Shown here piece after piece: positions 1 to 5,812 of a DNA stretch of 5,812 nt. The stretch's first letter is position 1. The number at the start of each line of letters is the position of its first letter. The notes under the pieces were generated by a model. It searched no databases. It was not told the origin of the DNA and saw only the letters and a list, made by a program, of their open reading frames with translations. This DNA is from an uncultured Bacilli bacterium. Lineage in GTDB: Bacteria; Bacillota_I; Bacilli_A; RF39; UBA660. The DNA lies in NCBI GenBank assembly GCA_947630585.1, contig CANRIE010000043.1, positions 1 through 5,812 on the forward strand. The letters run 5' to 3'. The position numbers and the translations under genes were made by a program.

Positions 1-73
1 ACTAGATTTTATAAGGTTTCTAGTCTTTTTAGTTAACATTAGTAAAAAGTTCACATTATTAGAATAATGTGAA
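1..73. repeat. Three abutting inverted repeats
   Basis: Three palindromic units follow one another without a gap. The first has arms ACTAGA (1-6) and TCTAGT (19-24). The second has arms CTTTTTA (25-31) and TAAAAAG (43-49). The third has arms TTCACATTATT (50-60) and AATAATGTGAA (63-73), separated by only AG. The 11-bp arms of the third are perfect and the least likely to be chance; 6-7 bp arms alone are common in DNA this rich in A and T. The first unit is followed by CTTTTT on the plus strand, so it might be the end of a terminator whose stem begins outside the window. No reading frame on either strand here looks like a gene. The function is unknown; recombination remnant, terminator cluster or small mobile-element end are all possible. 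Confidence 0.55.
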
Positions 74-84
74 AGTTAACATTA
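31..84. repeat. 11-bp direct repeat flanking the palindrome
   Basis: The sequence AGTTAACATTA occurs at 31-41 and again at 74-84, in the same orientation and 43 bp apart. Between the copies lies the perfect 11-bp-arm palindrome at 50-73. This arrangement could reflect a small duplication or a short insertion that duplicated its target, but the left copy also lies inside the second inverted repeat, so the simple insertion reading is not clean. The repeat itself is plain to see; its meaning is inference. Confidence 0.5.
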
Positions 85-271
85 TACTAATAATAGAGCT
101 GAAAGTGATTTAAGATTTGCAAAGATTAGGCAAAAAATTGGTAAATTTAGAAGTGTCGAGGGAGCAACTAACTTTGCAGTCATAAGAAGTTTCTCATCAA
201 CATGTTCTAAAAACAAAAAGAGTTTAAATAGTTTATTGAACGGCATATTTAATAAACCAGCTCTTGCATAA
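80..271 (+). pseudogene. IS66-family transposase, C-terminal remnant
   Basis: Frame 80-271 encodes about 63 residues ending in TAA. They begin H-Y-T-N-N-R-A-E-S-D-L-R, continue A-K-I-R-Q-K-I-G-K-F-R-S, then E-G-A-T-N-F-A-V-I-R-S-F-S-S-T-C. This follows the usual end of IS66-type DDE transposases: N-N-x-A-E-R-D-L-R, then K-x-x-Q-K-I-S-G-x-F-R-S, E-G-A-x-x-F and I-R-S-x-x-S-T. The glutamate in the A-E pair (codon 101-103) matches the last acidic residue of the catalytic triad in that family. Decay is clear. An in-frame TAA at 77-79 cuts off everything upstream, there is no start codon, the usual A-E-R has become A-E-S, and one residue of the K-I-S-G step is missing. Nothing upstream encodes the rest of the roughly 500-residue enzyme. 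It is a fossil insertion sequence, not functional. The family call is from remembered motifs, not a search. Confidence 0.72.
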
Positions 272-300
272 AAAATAGATAGAAGTCATACTTCTACCTA
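270..300 (-). terminator. Intrinsic terminator of the symporter gene
   Basis: On the minus strand, TAGGTAGAAG (300-291) pairs with CTTCTATCTA (285-276) in a 10-bp stem with one G.U wobble. The loop is TATGA (290-286), and six T residues follow (275-270). It starts 4 nt after the symporter stop codon (305-307), so it is well placed to end that transcript. Read on the plus strand, the stem has an A/C mismatch but is followed by AATTTTT, so it may also stop transcripts coming from the left. The stop codon of the transposase remnant runs into the T-tract. Confidence 0.8.
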
Positions 301-304
301 ATTT

Positions 305-1624
305 TTATCGTGTTCTATCTGAACAGTAACTTTTTGACTTATAATTTTGATATTCTAACACCGCATCTTTTCTTAAACTTAACATTGCAAAGACATTAAT
401 AATTGCTAAAACTGCAACTAATATATCAACAAAATTCCAAAGAAAATTAGGACTTATAATAGCACCTACTGCTAAAAGAACACAAGTTACTATTTTTAAT
501 AAAAAGATATGATTACTATTCATTTTAGGAAATAAAAATTTGGTATTCACTTCGCCATAATAATAACCTGAGACAATAGTTGAAAAGGAAAATGCAATAA
601 TACAGAAATATAAAACAATCGTTCCAAAATTGCCTAAATGATAATATAAAGCATTTTGAGTTATTTCAATTCCATTAACATCAATATACATATGAGGATT
701 ATAATTAGATGTTAAAATTATTAAAGCCGTTGATGTACAAATTATAAATGTTGTTATATAAACGCCCATAGTTTGGATTAAGCCTTGCGAAATAGGACTC
801 TTTGAGCCAGAAGAGGCTGATGCAATTGACGCAGTTCCAACTCCGGCTTCATTTGAGAATATTCCTCTTTGAATGCCAATTAATATAACGGAAAACATGC
901 CATAACCTAAGGCTTTAAAGTTAAAGGCTTCATGAATAATATTTAGAAATAAAGTTGGAATTAAATTAATATTTTTAATAACAATAAATAAAGATACTCC
1001 AAAATACAAGAGTCCCATTAAAGGAACAAAGATAGTTGAAAAATTAGCTATTCCTTTTAAACCATTATGAATAATTATAAAAGATAAAACAGCAATTACT
1101 ATTCCAATTAAAAGTTTAGGAATATCAAAGAAATTAGTAAATGAAACTGTAATTGTATTAGCTTGAATAGTTAAAAAACCAACAATATAAGAAAACGCAA
1201 CAATAAAAGCAAATACTTTTGCAAGTTTCTTATAACCTAAACCATCTCTTATATAGTAAGGTGCTCCTCCACAATATTCTCCATCTTTTTTCTTTTGATA
1301 AATAACTGCTAATAAATTTTCAACTAAAGAGTTAGGCGCCATGATTAAACAAGATATCCATATCCAAAATAAGGTGCCTACTCCTCCCTTATAAATTGCA
1401 AGAGCAATACCAGCAAGCGAGCCAACTCCAATACAACCTCCTAATGATATCATTAAAGAAGCAAACGGAGAAATACCTCCATTATCTTTTTTCTTTTTAA
1501 ACAAGTTATAATAAATCTCTTTAAAATTTAAATGTAAAAACTTAAGCTTAATAGCAAAATAAATTCCTGAAACAGTTAAGAAAACTGTTGCTATACTCCA
1601 TAATAAATTATTTGCAATATCCAA
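305..1624 (-). CDS. AGCS-family sodium:alanine/glycine symporter
   Basis: This is an inner-membrane secondary transporter of the alanine/glycine:cation symporter family (TC 2.A.25), which takes up small neutral amino acids with sodium. The protein is very hydrophobic with around ten membrane spans. Using the TTG at 1624 (439 residues), a first span lies at about residues 9-26. The family segment G-V-G-S-L-A-G-I-A-L-A-I-Y follows at 66-78, then F-W-I-W near 86-89. The second hallmark, R-G-I-F-S-N-E-A-G-V-G-T-A, is at 253-265, and Y-Y-Y-G-E is near 354-358. Length suits the family (about 440-480). Residues 66-69 are G-V-G-S where many members have G-T-G-N, which points to a distinct subgroup. 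Substrate cannot be read from sequence; alanine or glycine is usual, but glutamine carriers exist. A longer frame opens at TTG 1672, but that TTG is the -35 box, so the downstream TTG with its own ribosome-binding site is preferred. The gene is probably monocistronic. Confidence 0.9.
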   Translation of the reverse strand: MDIANNLLWSIATVFLTVSGIYFAIKLKFLHLNFKEIYYNLFKKKKDNGGISPFASLMISLGGCIGVGSLAGIALAIYKGGVGTLFWIWISCLIMAPNSLVENLLAVIYQKKKDGEYCGGAPYYIRDGLGYKKLAKVFAFIVAFSYIVGFLTIQANTITVSFTNFFDIPKLLIGIVIAVLSFIIIHNGLKGIANFSTIFVPLMGLLYFGVSLFIVIKNINLIPTLFLNIIHEAFNFKALGYGMFSVILIGIQRGIFSNEAGVGTASIASASSGSKSPISQGLIQTMGVYITTFIICTSTALIILTSNYNPHMYIDVNGIEITQNALYYHLGNFGTIVLYFCIIAFSFSTIVSGYYYGEVNTKFLFPKMNSNHIFLLKIVTCVLLAVGAIISPNFLWNFVDILVAVLAIINVFAMLSLRKDAVLEYQNYKSKSYCSDRTR

Positions 1625-1628
1625 ATTA

Positions 1629-1636
1629 TCACCCTT
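1629..1636 (-). promoter_or_regulatory. Ribosome-binding site that sets the symporter start
   Basis: AAGGGTGA on the minus strand contains GGTGA, which matches the 3' part of the AAGGAGGTGA consensus. Four nt separate it from TTG 1624-1622, the right register for that alignment. No comparable site lies upstream of the alternative TTG at 1672. Confidence 0.65.
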
Positions 1637-1643
1637 ATTCTCT

Positions 1644-1672
1644 ATTATTATTAAAACACAAATCTTTGTCAA
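1644..1672 (-). promoter_or_regulatory. Sigma-A-type promoter for the symporter
   Basis: The minus strand shows a perfect -35 TTGACA (1672-1667), a 17-nt spacer, and AATAAT (1649-1644), which matches the -10 consensus at five of six positions. Transcription would start near 1637, leaving a leader of only about 12 nt that holds little besides the ribosome-binding site. An AT-rich background makes -10 matches cheap, but a perfect -35 at ideal spacing is stronger evidence. Confidence 0.65.
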
Positions 1673-1712
1673 AAGATAGATTTTTTTGTCATTTTAAAAA
1701 TATTTTAGAAAA

Positions 1713-1742
1713 TAAAGTGTCAAGTAGTTATTTTTCACTTTA
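1713..1742. repeat. Inverted repeat between the unknown gene and the symporter
   Basis: Arms TAAAGTG (1713-1719) and CACTTTA (1736-1742) are separated by 16 nt. On the minus strand the second arm is followed by TTTTC, so this could be a weak terminator for the 433-codon gene, whose stop is about 60 nt upstream of it. It also sits about 40 bp upstream of the symporter -35 box, so an operator is possible. The long loop and short T-run make either role uncertain. Confidence 0.3.
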
Positions 1743-1802
1743 CTGTCAATTAACAAATTATTTACTCATTATTCGACATTTTTCTTAACACTTATACAAT
1801 CA

Positions 1803-3104
1803 TTATTTTGTTTTAACTTTTACTTTTTTATCATTATTAACTCTTTTCATATTAACAATTAAATTTAAAACTCCTTCAATACTTTCTAAATTATTTAAAT
1901 CAACTATCATTATTTCTTTTTCAATAATTCCATTTTCTTGTAATTCAATAATAGAAGATACAATTAAATTTAAAAATCTTTTTTCTTTTAAATAACTATT
2001 ATTTAATATTTCTATATTAATATTATTCTTTACAACATATATTTCCATTAAATAAATAAAAGCAAATAGTTTTAAACATTCATTAACTTCAAAATAAGTA
2101 TAATTATCTTGAACATTTAAAAATAATATAATATCATTTTCTATCTCATTTATAGTAAGAATCGATTCTAAATTATCATTAAAAAAATTATTTAAATATT
2201 GTTCTTTAATACTTTTTAAATATTCAAATATATTATTAATACATTTTTTATCTAATTTAATACTTGCTTCAATTCTTCCTAAGAACATTGCTAATTCTTC
2301 TCTTGTTAAATTAGAAGATTTTTTTAATTCTTCATAATCTTTATTTATTTTTTCATATAATTCTTGATTTTGAATTCTTAAAATATTTAAATTATAATCG
2401 ATATCAATTAATAAAGTATTAATAGTTTTAGGTTTAGGATATTCTTTTTTAACTTCCATAACTCTTTTGATTTCTTGATTAAAAGTATTTTTATTACATA
2501 GATACATTATAGTATTTATAAATTCTTGTTCTTTTCTTTTATGAAAAATACCCGTAAATTGATGTAAATATCCATTAACTTCATTAATATCAGCAACTTG
2601 TTTATTATAAACAACAACATTCAATTTTTCAATCGAAGGATTAGAAGCTACTGATATTATAAAGTTATCAAAATAACCATATCTTGCTATAGATTCATCA
2701 ACATATCTTCTATCTATATCATGTTGTTTTATATAAAAATTTCCAATTGGAAAACATAATTTCGTAAATAATTCTTCAAGATAGAATTCGTGGTCTTCTC
2801 CTTGAATTAATTCTCCTATAATTTGAATTTTTTTTGAGTTTTTAATAAGTTTATCAATATCACTTTTAAAATATTCTTCTAAATCTTTAACTATAATTGG
2901 GTCAGTTACTCTAATAGTTTCAGGGCCAGACGATTCTAAAAGTTTCTCAACTTTTCTTACCTTATCATTTTTCCAACCATATTTAGATTTAAATTTTATG
3001 TTAAAAGAACCACTATAATGTTGAAGTGCAATAACATCTTGAAATGGAATATCACCTTCTAATAAAATTAAGTCTCCTTTATAATAAATTTTCTTGTTTT
3101 CCAT
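1803..3104 (-). CDS. Hypothetical protein, 433 residues, very AT-rich
   Basis: I do not recognise this protein. It starts at ATG 3104, 9 nt after AGGAG, and ends in TAA. It has no signal peptide and no convincing membrane span; the most hydrophobic stretch (about residues 344-358) carries a glutamate and is probably a buried helix, so a cytoplasmic location is likely. The first 40 residues look beta-rich. A mixed middle part (about 90-190) has hydrophobic strands I-Q-I-I-G-E-L-I near 93-100, N-F-I-I-S-V-A near 147-153 and L-N-V-V-V-Y near 161-166. From about 190 onward it looks mostly helical and charged, with Lys, Glu, Asn and Ile dominant. The last 13 residues are basic. No nucleotide-binding loop, zinc cluster or nuclease motif was seen. 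G+C is far below that of rpoC. It lies between rpoC and a transporter, each with separate signals, so context gives no functional hint. That it is a real gene is well supported by length, start site and promoter. Confidence 0.85.
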   Translation of the reverse strand: MENKKIYYKGDLILLEGDIPFQDVIALQHYSGSFNIKFKSKYGWKNDKVRKVEKLLESSGPETIRVTDPIIVKDLEEYFKSDIDKLIKNSKKIQIIGELIQGEDHEFYLEELFTKLCFPIGNFYIKQHDIDRRYVDESIARYGYFDNFIISVASNPSIEKLNVVVYNKQVADINEVNGYLHQFTGIFHKRKEQEFINTIMYLCNKNTFNQEIKRVMEVKKEYPKPKTINTLLIDIDYNLNILRIQNQELYEKINKDYEELKKSSNLTREELAMFLGRIEASIKLDKKCINNIFEYLKSIKEQYLNNFFNDNLESILTINEIENDIILFLNVQDNYTYFEVNECLKLFAFIYLMEIYVVKNNINIEILNNSYLKEKRFLNLIVSSIIELQENGIIEKEIMIVDLNNLESIEGVLNLIVNMKRVNNDKKVKVKTK

Positions 3105-3113
3105 ATATATCAG

Positions 3114-3118
3114 CTCCT
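3114..3118 (-). promoter_or_regulatory. Ribosome-binding site of the 433-codon gene
   Basis: AGGAG on the minus strand lies 9 nt before ATG 3104. It is the strongest Shine-Dalgarno match at any gene start in the window and fixes this start codon. Confidence 0.8.
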
Positions 3119-3126
3119 AAATGGTT

Positions 3127-3135
3127 ATTATACCA
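3127..3135 (-). promoter_or_regulatory. Extended -10 promoter of the 433-codon gene
   Basis: The minus strand reads TGGTATAAT: a perfect TATAAT (3132-3127) with the TG of an extended -10 element. The hexamer 17 nt upstream is TTTTCT, a poor -35 that falls in the rpoC terminator, as expected if the extended -10 does the work. The start would be near 3120, just before the ribosome-binding site, giving a leader of about 16 nt. Confidence 0.6.
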
Positions 3136-3143
3136 TAAGAGTC

Positions 3144-3174
3144 AAAAAAAGAAAACTATTGCTAGTTTTCCTTT
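3144..3174 (-). terminator. Intrinsic terminator overlapping the rpoC stop codon
   Basis: On the minus strand, GAAAACTA (3170-3163) pairs perfectly with TAGTTTTC (3158-3151) across a GCAA loop of GNRA type (3162-3159). Seven T residues follow (3150-3144). Four more pairs, including one G.U, can form between 3174-3171 and the T-tract. The first stem arm is made of the last two rpoC codons, GAA AAC, plus the TA of the stop codon; the G of the stop is the first loop base. It would end the rpoC transcript directly after, or during, translation of the last codons. Confidence 0.82.
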
Positions 3175-5812
3175 ACTTCTTCTTCAAATTGGTTTTCTAA
3201 AACCTCTAAAGGTTCGCCATCTTTAAAAGCACTTTCAAGGTCAAAGTCAACATTTTGATAAGCCTTAATACCAGTTCCAGCTGGAATTAGTTTACCAATG
3301 ATAACGTTTTCCTTTAAGCCTTGTAAATGATCTACTTTTCCTCTAATTGCAGCATCTGTTAAGATTCTAGTTGTCTCTTGGAATGATGCAGCTGATAAGA
3401 AGGAATCAGTTTCAAGAGATGCTTTCGTAATACCGAATAGAACTGGTACACCTGTTGCTGGTTTTTTACCTTCAAGAATAGATTTCTTGTTTCCTTCTGT
3501 AAATTCGAAGAAATTAACAAGTGAACCTGGAAGTAAGAAGGTATCTCCAGAATCAACAATACGCATCTTAGATATCATTCGTCTTGCAATAACCTCAACG
3601 TGTTTATCACTAATTTCAACACCTTGACTACGATAAGCATTTTGAACTTCTTTTAAGATATATTCTTGAGTTGTTAAAGGGTCAGTTACAACTAGTAATT
3701 CTTTAGGGCTTATAGCGCCTTCTGTTAATTTATCACCAGGGTTAACTGTATCACCTTTTTCAACTCTTAACTTAGCACCATAGTTTGTAACATGTTCTTT
3801 AGTTTCTAAGTCATTTTTAATACTAATTTTAAATTTACCATGGTCTTCAACAATTTTAGATACTTTACCACTAATCTCAGCAATAGTTGCTTTTCCTTTA
3901 GGATTACGAGCTTCGAATAATTCTTGAACTCTTGGAAGACCTTGAGTAATATCTTCTCCACCAGCAACACCACCAGTATGGAATGTACGCATTGTAAGCT
4001 GTGTACCTGGTTCACCAATTGATTGAGCAGCCATAACACCGATTGCTTCACCAATTTCAACAATATTACCAGTTGCAAGATTTCGACCATAACACTTGCA
4101 ACATACACCATTTTTCGTGCTACATGTAAGAATTGATCTAATCTCAACTTCTTCAATTCCTGCATCAACAATTTTTTCAGCAATTGATTCTGTAATTAGT
4201 TCATTACGTTCAACAATTAAAGCCTTCGTTTCAGGATGAACAATCTTTTTATTAGCATAACGACCAACTATTCTATCATATAGTTTTTCAATTACTGAAC
4301 CATCTTTATCGTTAATGAAAGCCCGAACTACAACACCTTGGTCAGTTCCACAATCTTCTTCTTTAACAATTATATCTTGACTTACATCAACTAAACGTCT
4401 TGTTAAGTATCCAGAATCGGCAGTTTTTAAAGCCGTATCCGCACTACCTTTCCGAGCACCATGAGTTGATAAGAAGAATTCAGATACTGATAGTCCTTCT
4501 CTAAATGATGATAATACTGGGATTTCAACTGGTTCACCGCTTGGTTTAGCCATTAATCCACGCATACCAGCAAGTTGGGTAAAGTTGGAAATATTACCAC
4601 GAGCTTTTGAGTTCATCATCATGAAGATTGGATTATCAACATCAGTTTTAGCATATTCTTCAAGTTCTTTTTGAACTTGATTTTTAGCATTGTTCCATGT
4701 TTCAATTACTTTTCCAAATCTTTCTTCGTTAGTAATTAAACCACGAGTATATTGTTTATTGATTGTATTAACCATTTTATTGGCTTCTTCAACAATTTTA
4801 TCTTTATTTTTACTAACTGTAACATCAGCTGCTGAAACAGTAATTCCAGCAATTGTTGAATACTTAAATCCTAAGTCTTTAAGCCTATCTAGCATCATTG
4901 ATGTTTCAGTTGTTTTATAACGTTTGAATGTTTGAGCAATTATACTTTCAAGAGTACCTTTAGCAAAAGGTTTTACAAGAGGCATTTCTTTAATTGCTTC
5001 TTTGATATTAGTTCCTCTTTCTAAGAAATACTTATTAGGTGTAATTTTTTGAATGTTTTCATCAGTTGGTTCATTTATATAAGCAAATGAATCAGGTAAG
5101 ATTTCATTAAAAATAAGTTTTCCTGGAGTAGTTACTAAATATTTTCCTTTTTGGCTTTCTGTAAATATTTTATATTTAAATGAATTAACAGGTAGAGCAA
5201 TTCTTGTATGAAGAGTAACTTCTCTTCTTTCGTAAGCCATGATAGCTTCATTAGAATTTTTGAATACTCTTCCTTCACCCTCTAACCCAGCTTTTTCCAT
5301 AGTTAGATAATAATTACCTAAAACCATGTCCTGACTTGGGGTAACAATTGGACTTCCATCTTTTGGATGTAAGATGTTGTTAGCACCTAACATTAAAAGT
5401 CTTGCTTCTGCAATTGCTTCTTCACTTAATGGAACATGGACAGCCATCTGGTCTCCATCGAAATCGGCGTTGAACGCTGTACAAACAAGTGGATGTAGTC
5501 TGATTGCTTTACCACCAATTAACTTAGGTTCAAATGCTTGAATACCAAGTCTATGAAGTGTTGGCGCCCGGTTTAACATAACTGGATGCTCTTTAATTAC
5601 ATCTTCAACAATATCCCAAACAACTGGGTCTTTATTTTCAATTAATCGTTTAGCAGCTTTAATATTAGATGCTAAATTACGTTGAACTAAACCATGAATA
5701 ACATGAGGTTTAAATAACTCTAAAGCCATATCTTTAGGAATTCCACATTGATACATCTTTAAGTCTGGTCCAACAACGATAACCGAACGTCCTGAATAAT
5801 CAACCCGTTTAC
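3162..5812 (-). CDS. rpoC: DNA-directed RNA polymerase subunit beta' (3' portion)
   Basis: This is the catalytic beta' subunit of RNA polymerase. The window holds 882 codons and the stop; the gene runs off the right edge. The first whole codon (5810-5808) begins K-R-V-D-Y-S-G-R-S, which aligns with residue 345 of the E. coli protein, so about 340 residues, including the N-terminal zinc ribbon and much of the clamp, are missing. Counting from that codon, the active-site magnesium loop N-A-D-F-D-G-D is at 114-120 with all three aspartates. The F-loop (Q-L-A-G-M-R-G-L-M-A) is near 412-421, the bridge helix about 438-468, and the second zinc site uses Cys 487, 563, 570 and 573. The trigger helix Q-L-T-M-R-T-F-H is at 604-611, with the catalytic His at 611. 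The switch region S-F-Q-E-T-T-R lies near 809-815. The large trigger-loop insertion of gammaproteobacteria is absent, as in Bacillota. An in-frame ATG at 5756 is internal, not the start. rpoB is expected upstream, outside the window. Confidence 0.98.
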   Translation of the reverse strand, partial: KRVDYSGRSVIVVGPDLKMYQCGIPKDMALELFKPHVIHGLVQRNLASNIKAAKRLIENKDPVVWDIVEDVIKEHPVMLNRAPTLHRLGIQAFEPKLIGGKAIRLHPLVCTAFNADFDGDQMAVHVPLSEEAIAEARLLMLGANNILHPKDGSPIVTPSQDMVLGNYYLTMEKAGLEGEGRVFKNSNEAIMAYERREVTLHTRIALPVNSFKYKIFTESQKGKYLVTTPGKLIFNEILPDSFAYINEPTDENIQKITPNKYFLERGTNIKEAIKEMPLVKPFAKGTLESIIAQTFKRYKTTETSMMLDRLKDLGFKYSTIAGITVSAADVTVSKNKDKIVEEANKMVNTINKQYTRGLITNEERFGKVIETWNNAKNQVQKELEEYAKTDVDNPIFMMMNSKARGNISNFTQLAGMRGLMAKPSGEPVEIPVLSSFREGLSVSEFFLSTHGARKGSADTALKTADSGYLTRRLVDVSQDIIVKEEDCGTDQGVVVRAFINDKDGSVIEKLYDRIVGRYANKKIVHPETKALIVERNELITESIAEKIVDAGIEEVEIRSILTCSTKNGVCCKCYGRNLATGNIVEIGEAIGVMAAQSIGEPGTQLTMRTFHTGGVAGGEDITQGLPRVQELFEARNPKGKATIAEISGKVSKIVEDHGKFKISIKNDLETKEHVTNYGAKLRVEKGDTVNPGDKLTEGAISPKELLVVTDPLTTQEYILKEVQNAYRSQGVEISDKHVEVIARRMISKMRIVDSGDTFLLPGSLVNFFEFTEGNKKSILEGKKPATGVPVLFGITKASLETDSFLSAASFQETTRILTDAAIRGKVDHLQGLKENVIIGKLIPAGTGIKAYQNVDFDLESAFKDGEPLEVLENQFEEEVKEN

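Noticed and set aside
1..304. CRISPR array or tRNA in the left flank
   Set aside because: The repeats are palindromes and one pair of 11-mers without regular spacers, and no cloverleaf could be folded.
1588..1788. Plus-strand open frame of 66 codons
   Set aside because: It lies antisense to the symporter 5' end and its promoter, has no ribosome-binding site and its product resembles nothing.
3140..3145. TTGACT as a -35 box for the orphan gene
   Set aside because: It is only 7 nt from the TATAAT; a usable spacer is about 17 nt.
3044..3226. Plus-strand open frame of 60 codons
   Set aside because: It is antisense to two gene ends and crosses the terminator and promoter in the gap.
3359..4183. 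Minus-strand alternate frames at 3359-3559 and 3806-4183
   Set aside because: Both lie wholly inside rpoC in another frame, where the rpoC frame carries conserved motifs throughout.
4690..4920. Plus-strand open frame of 76 codons
   Set aside because: It is antisense to conserved rpoC sequence and has no start signals.
5754..5756. ATG as the start of a short rpoC
   Set aside because: The rpoC frame stays open and conserved (K-R-V-D-Y-S-G-R-S) to the window edge, so the ATG is internal.
305..5812. Mollicutes code with UGA as tryptophan
   Set aside because: The tryptophan codons I checked are TGG and the genes reach normal family lengths with the standard code, although none of the three stops is TGA.

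Overview
The window is low-G+C DNA with an ordinary Bacillota-type chromosomal layout. The beta' subunit sequence looks like the Bacillota form: F-loop N-F-T-Q-L-A-G-M-R-G-L-M-A, a trigger loop running into D-I-T-Q-G-L-P-R-V, and no large insertion between the trigger-loop helices. All tryptophans I checked are TGG, and the three stops are TAA, TAA and TAG, so the standard bacterial code fits and a UGA=Trp Mollicutes code is not indicated. A lineage near Erysipelotrichales, RF39 or other AT-rich Bacilli is plausible, but I cannot settle it from one window.

Layout, left to right. Positions 1-73 hold three abutting inverted repeats, and an 11-bp direct repeat sits at 31-41 and 74-84. Positions 80-271 (+) carry the C-terminal remnant of an IS66-family transposase. 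An intrinsic terminator (270-300, minus) ends an AGCS-family sodium:amino-acid symporter gene on the minus strand (305-1624). That gene has its own sigma-A-type promoter (1644-1672). The 178-nt region 1625-1802 holds this promoter, the ribosome-binding site and one weak inverted repeat. Next, also on the minus strand, is a very AT-rich 433-codon gene of unknown function (1803-3104). A 57-nt gap then contains most of the rpoC terminator, an extended -10 promoter and a strong ribosome-binding site. The right half (3162-5812, minus) is the 3' portion of rpoC, whose 5' end lies beyond the window.

All three intact genes point the same way, but the signals suggest separate transcription units. rpoC ends in a terminator whose stem includes part of its own stop codon. 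The unknown gene restarts from its own promoter, and the symporter has a promoter and a terminator of its own. The genes do not form an obvious pathway: core transcription, an orphan, and amino-acid uptake. I found no clear evidence of a new defence or mobile system. The items most worth following up are the orphan 433-aa protein, the stop-codon/terminator overlap, and the hairpin cluster beside the dead transposase.
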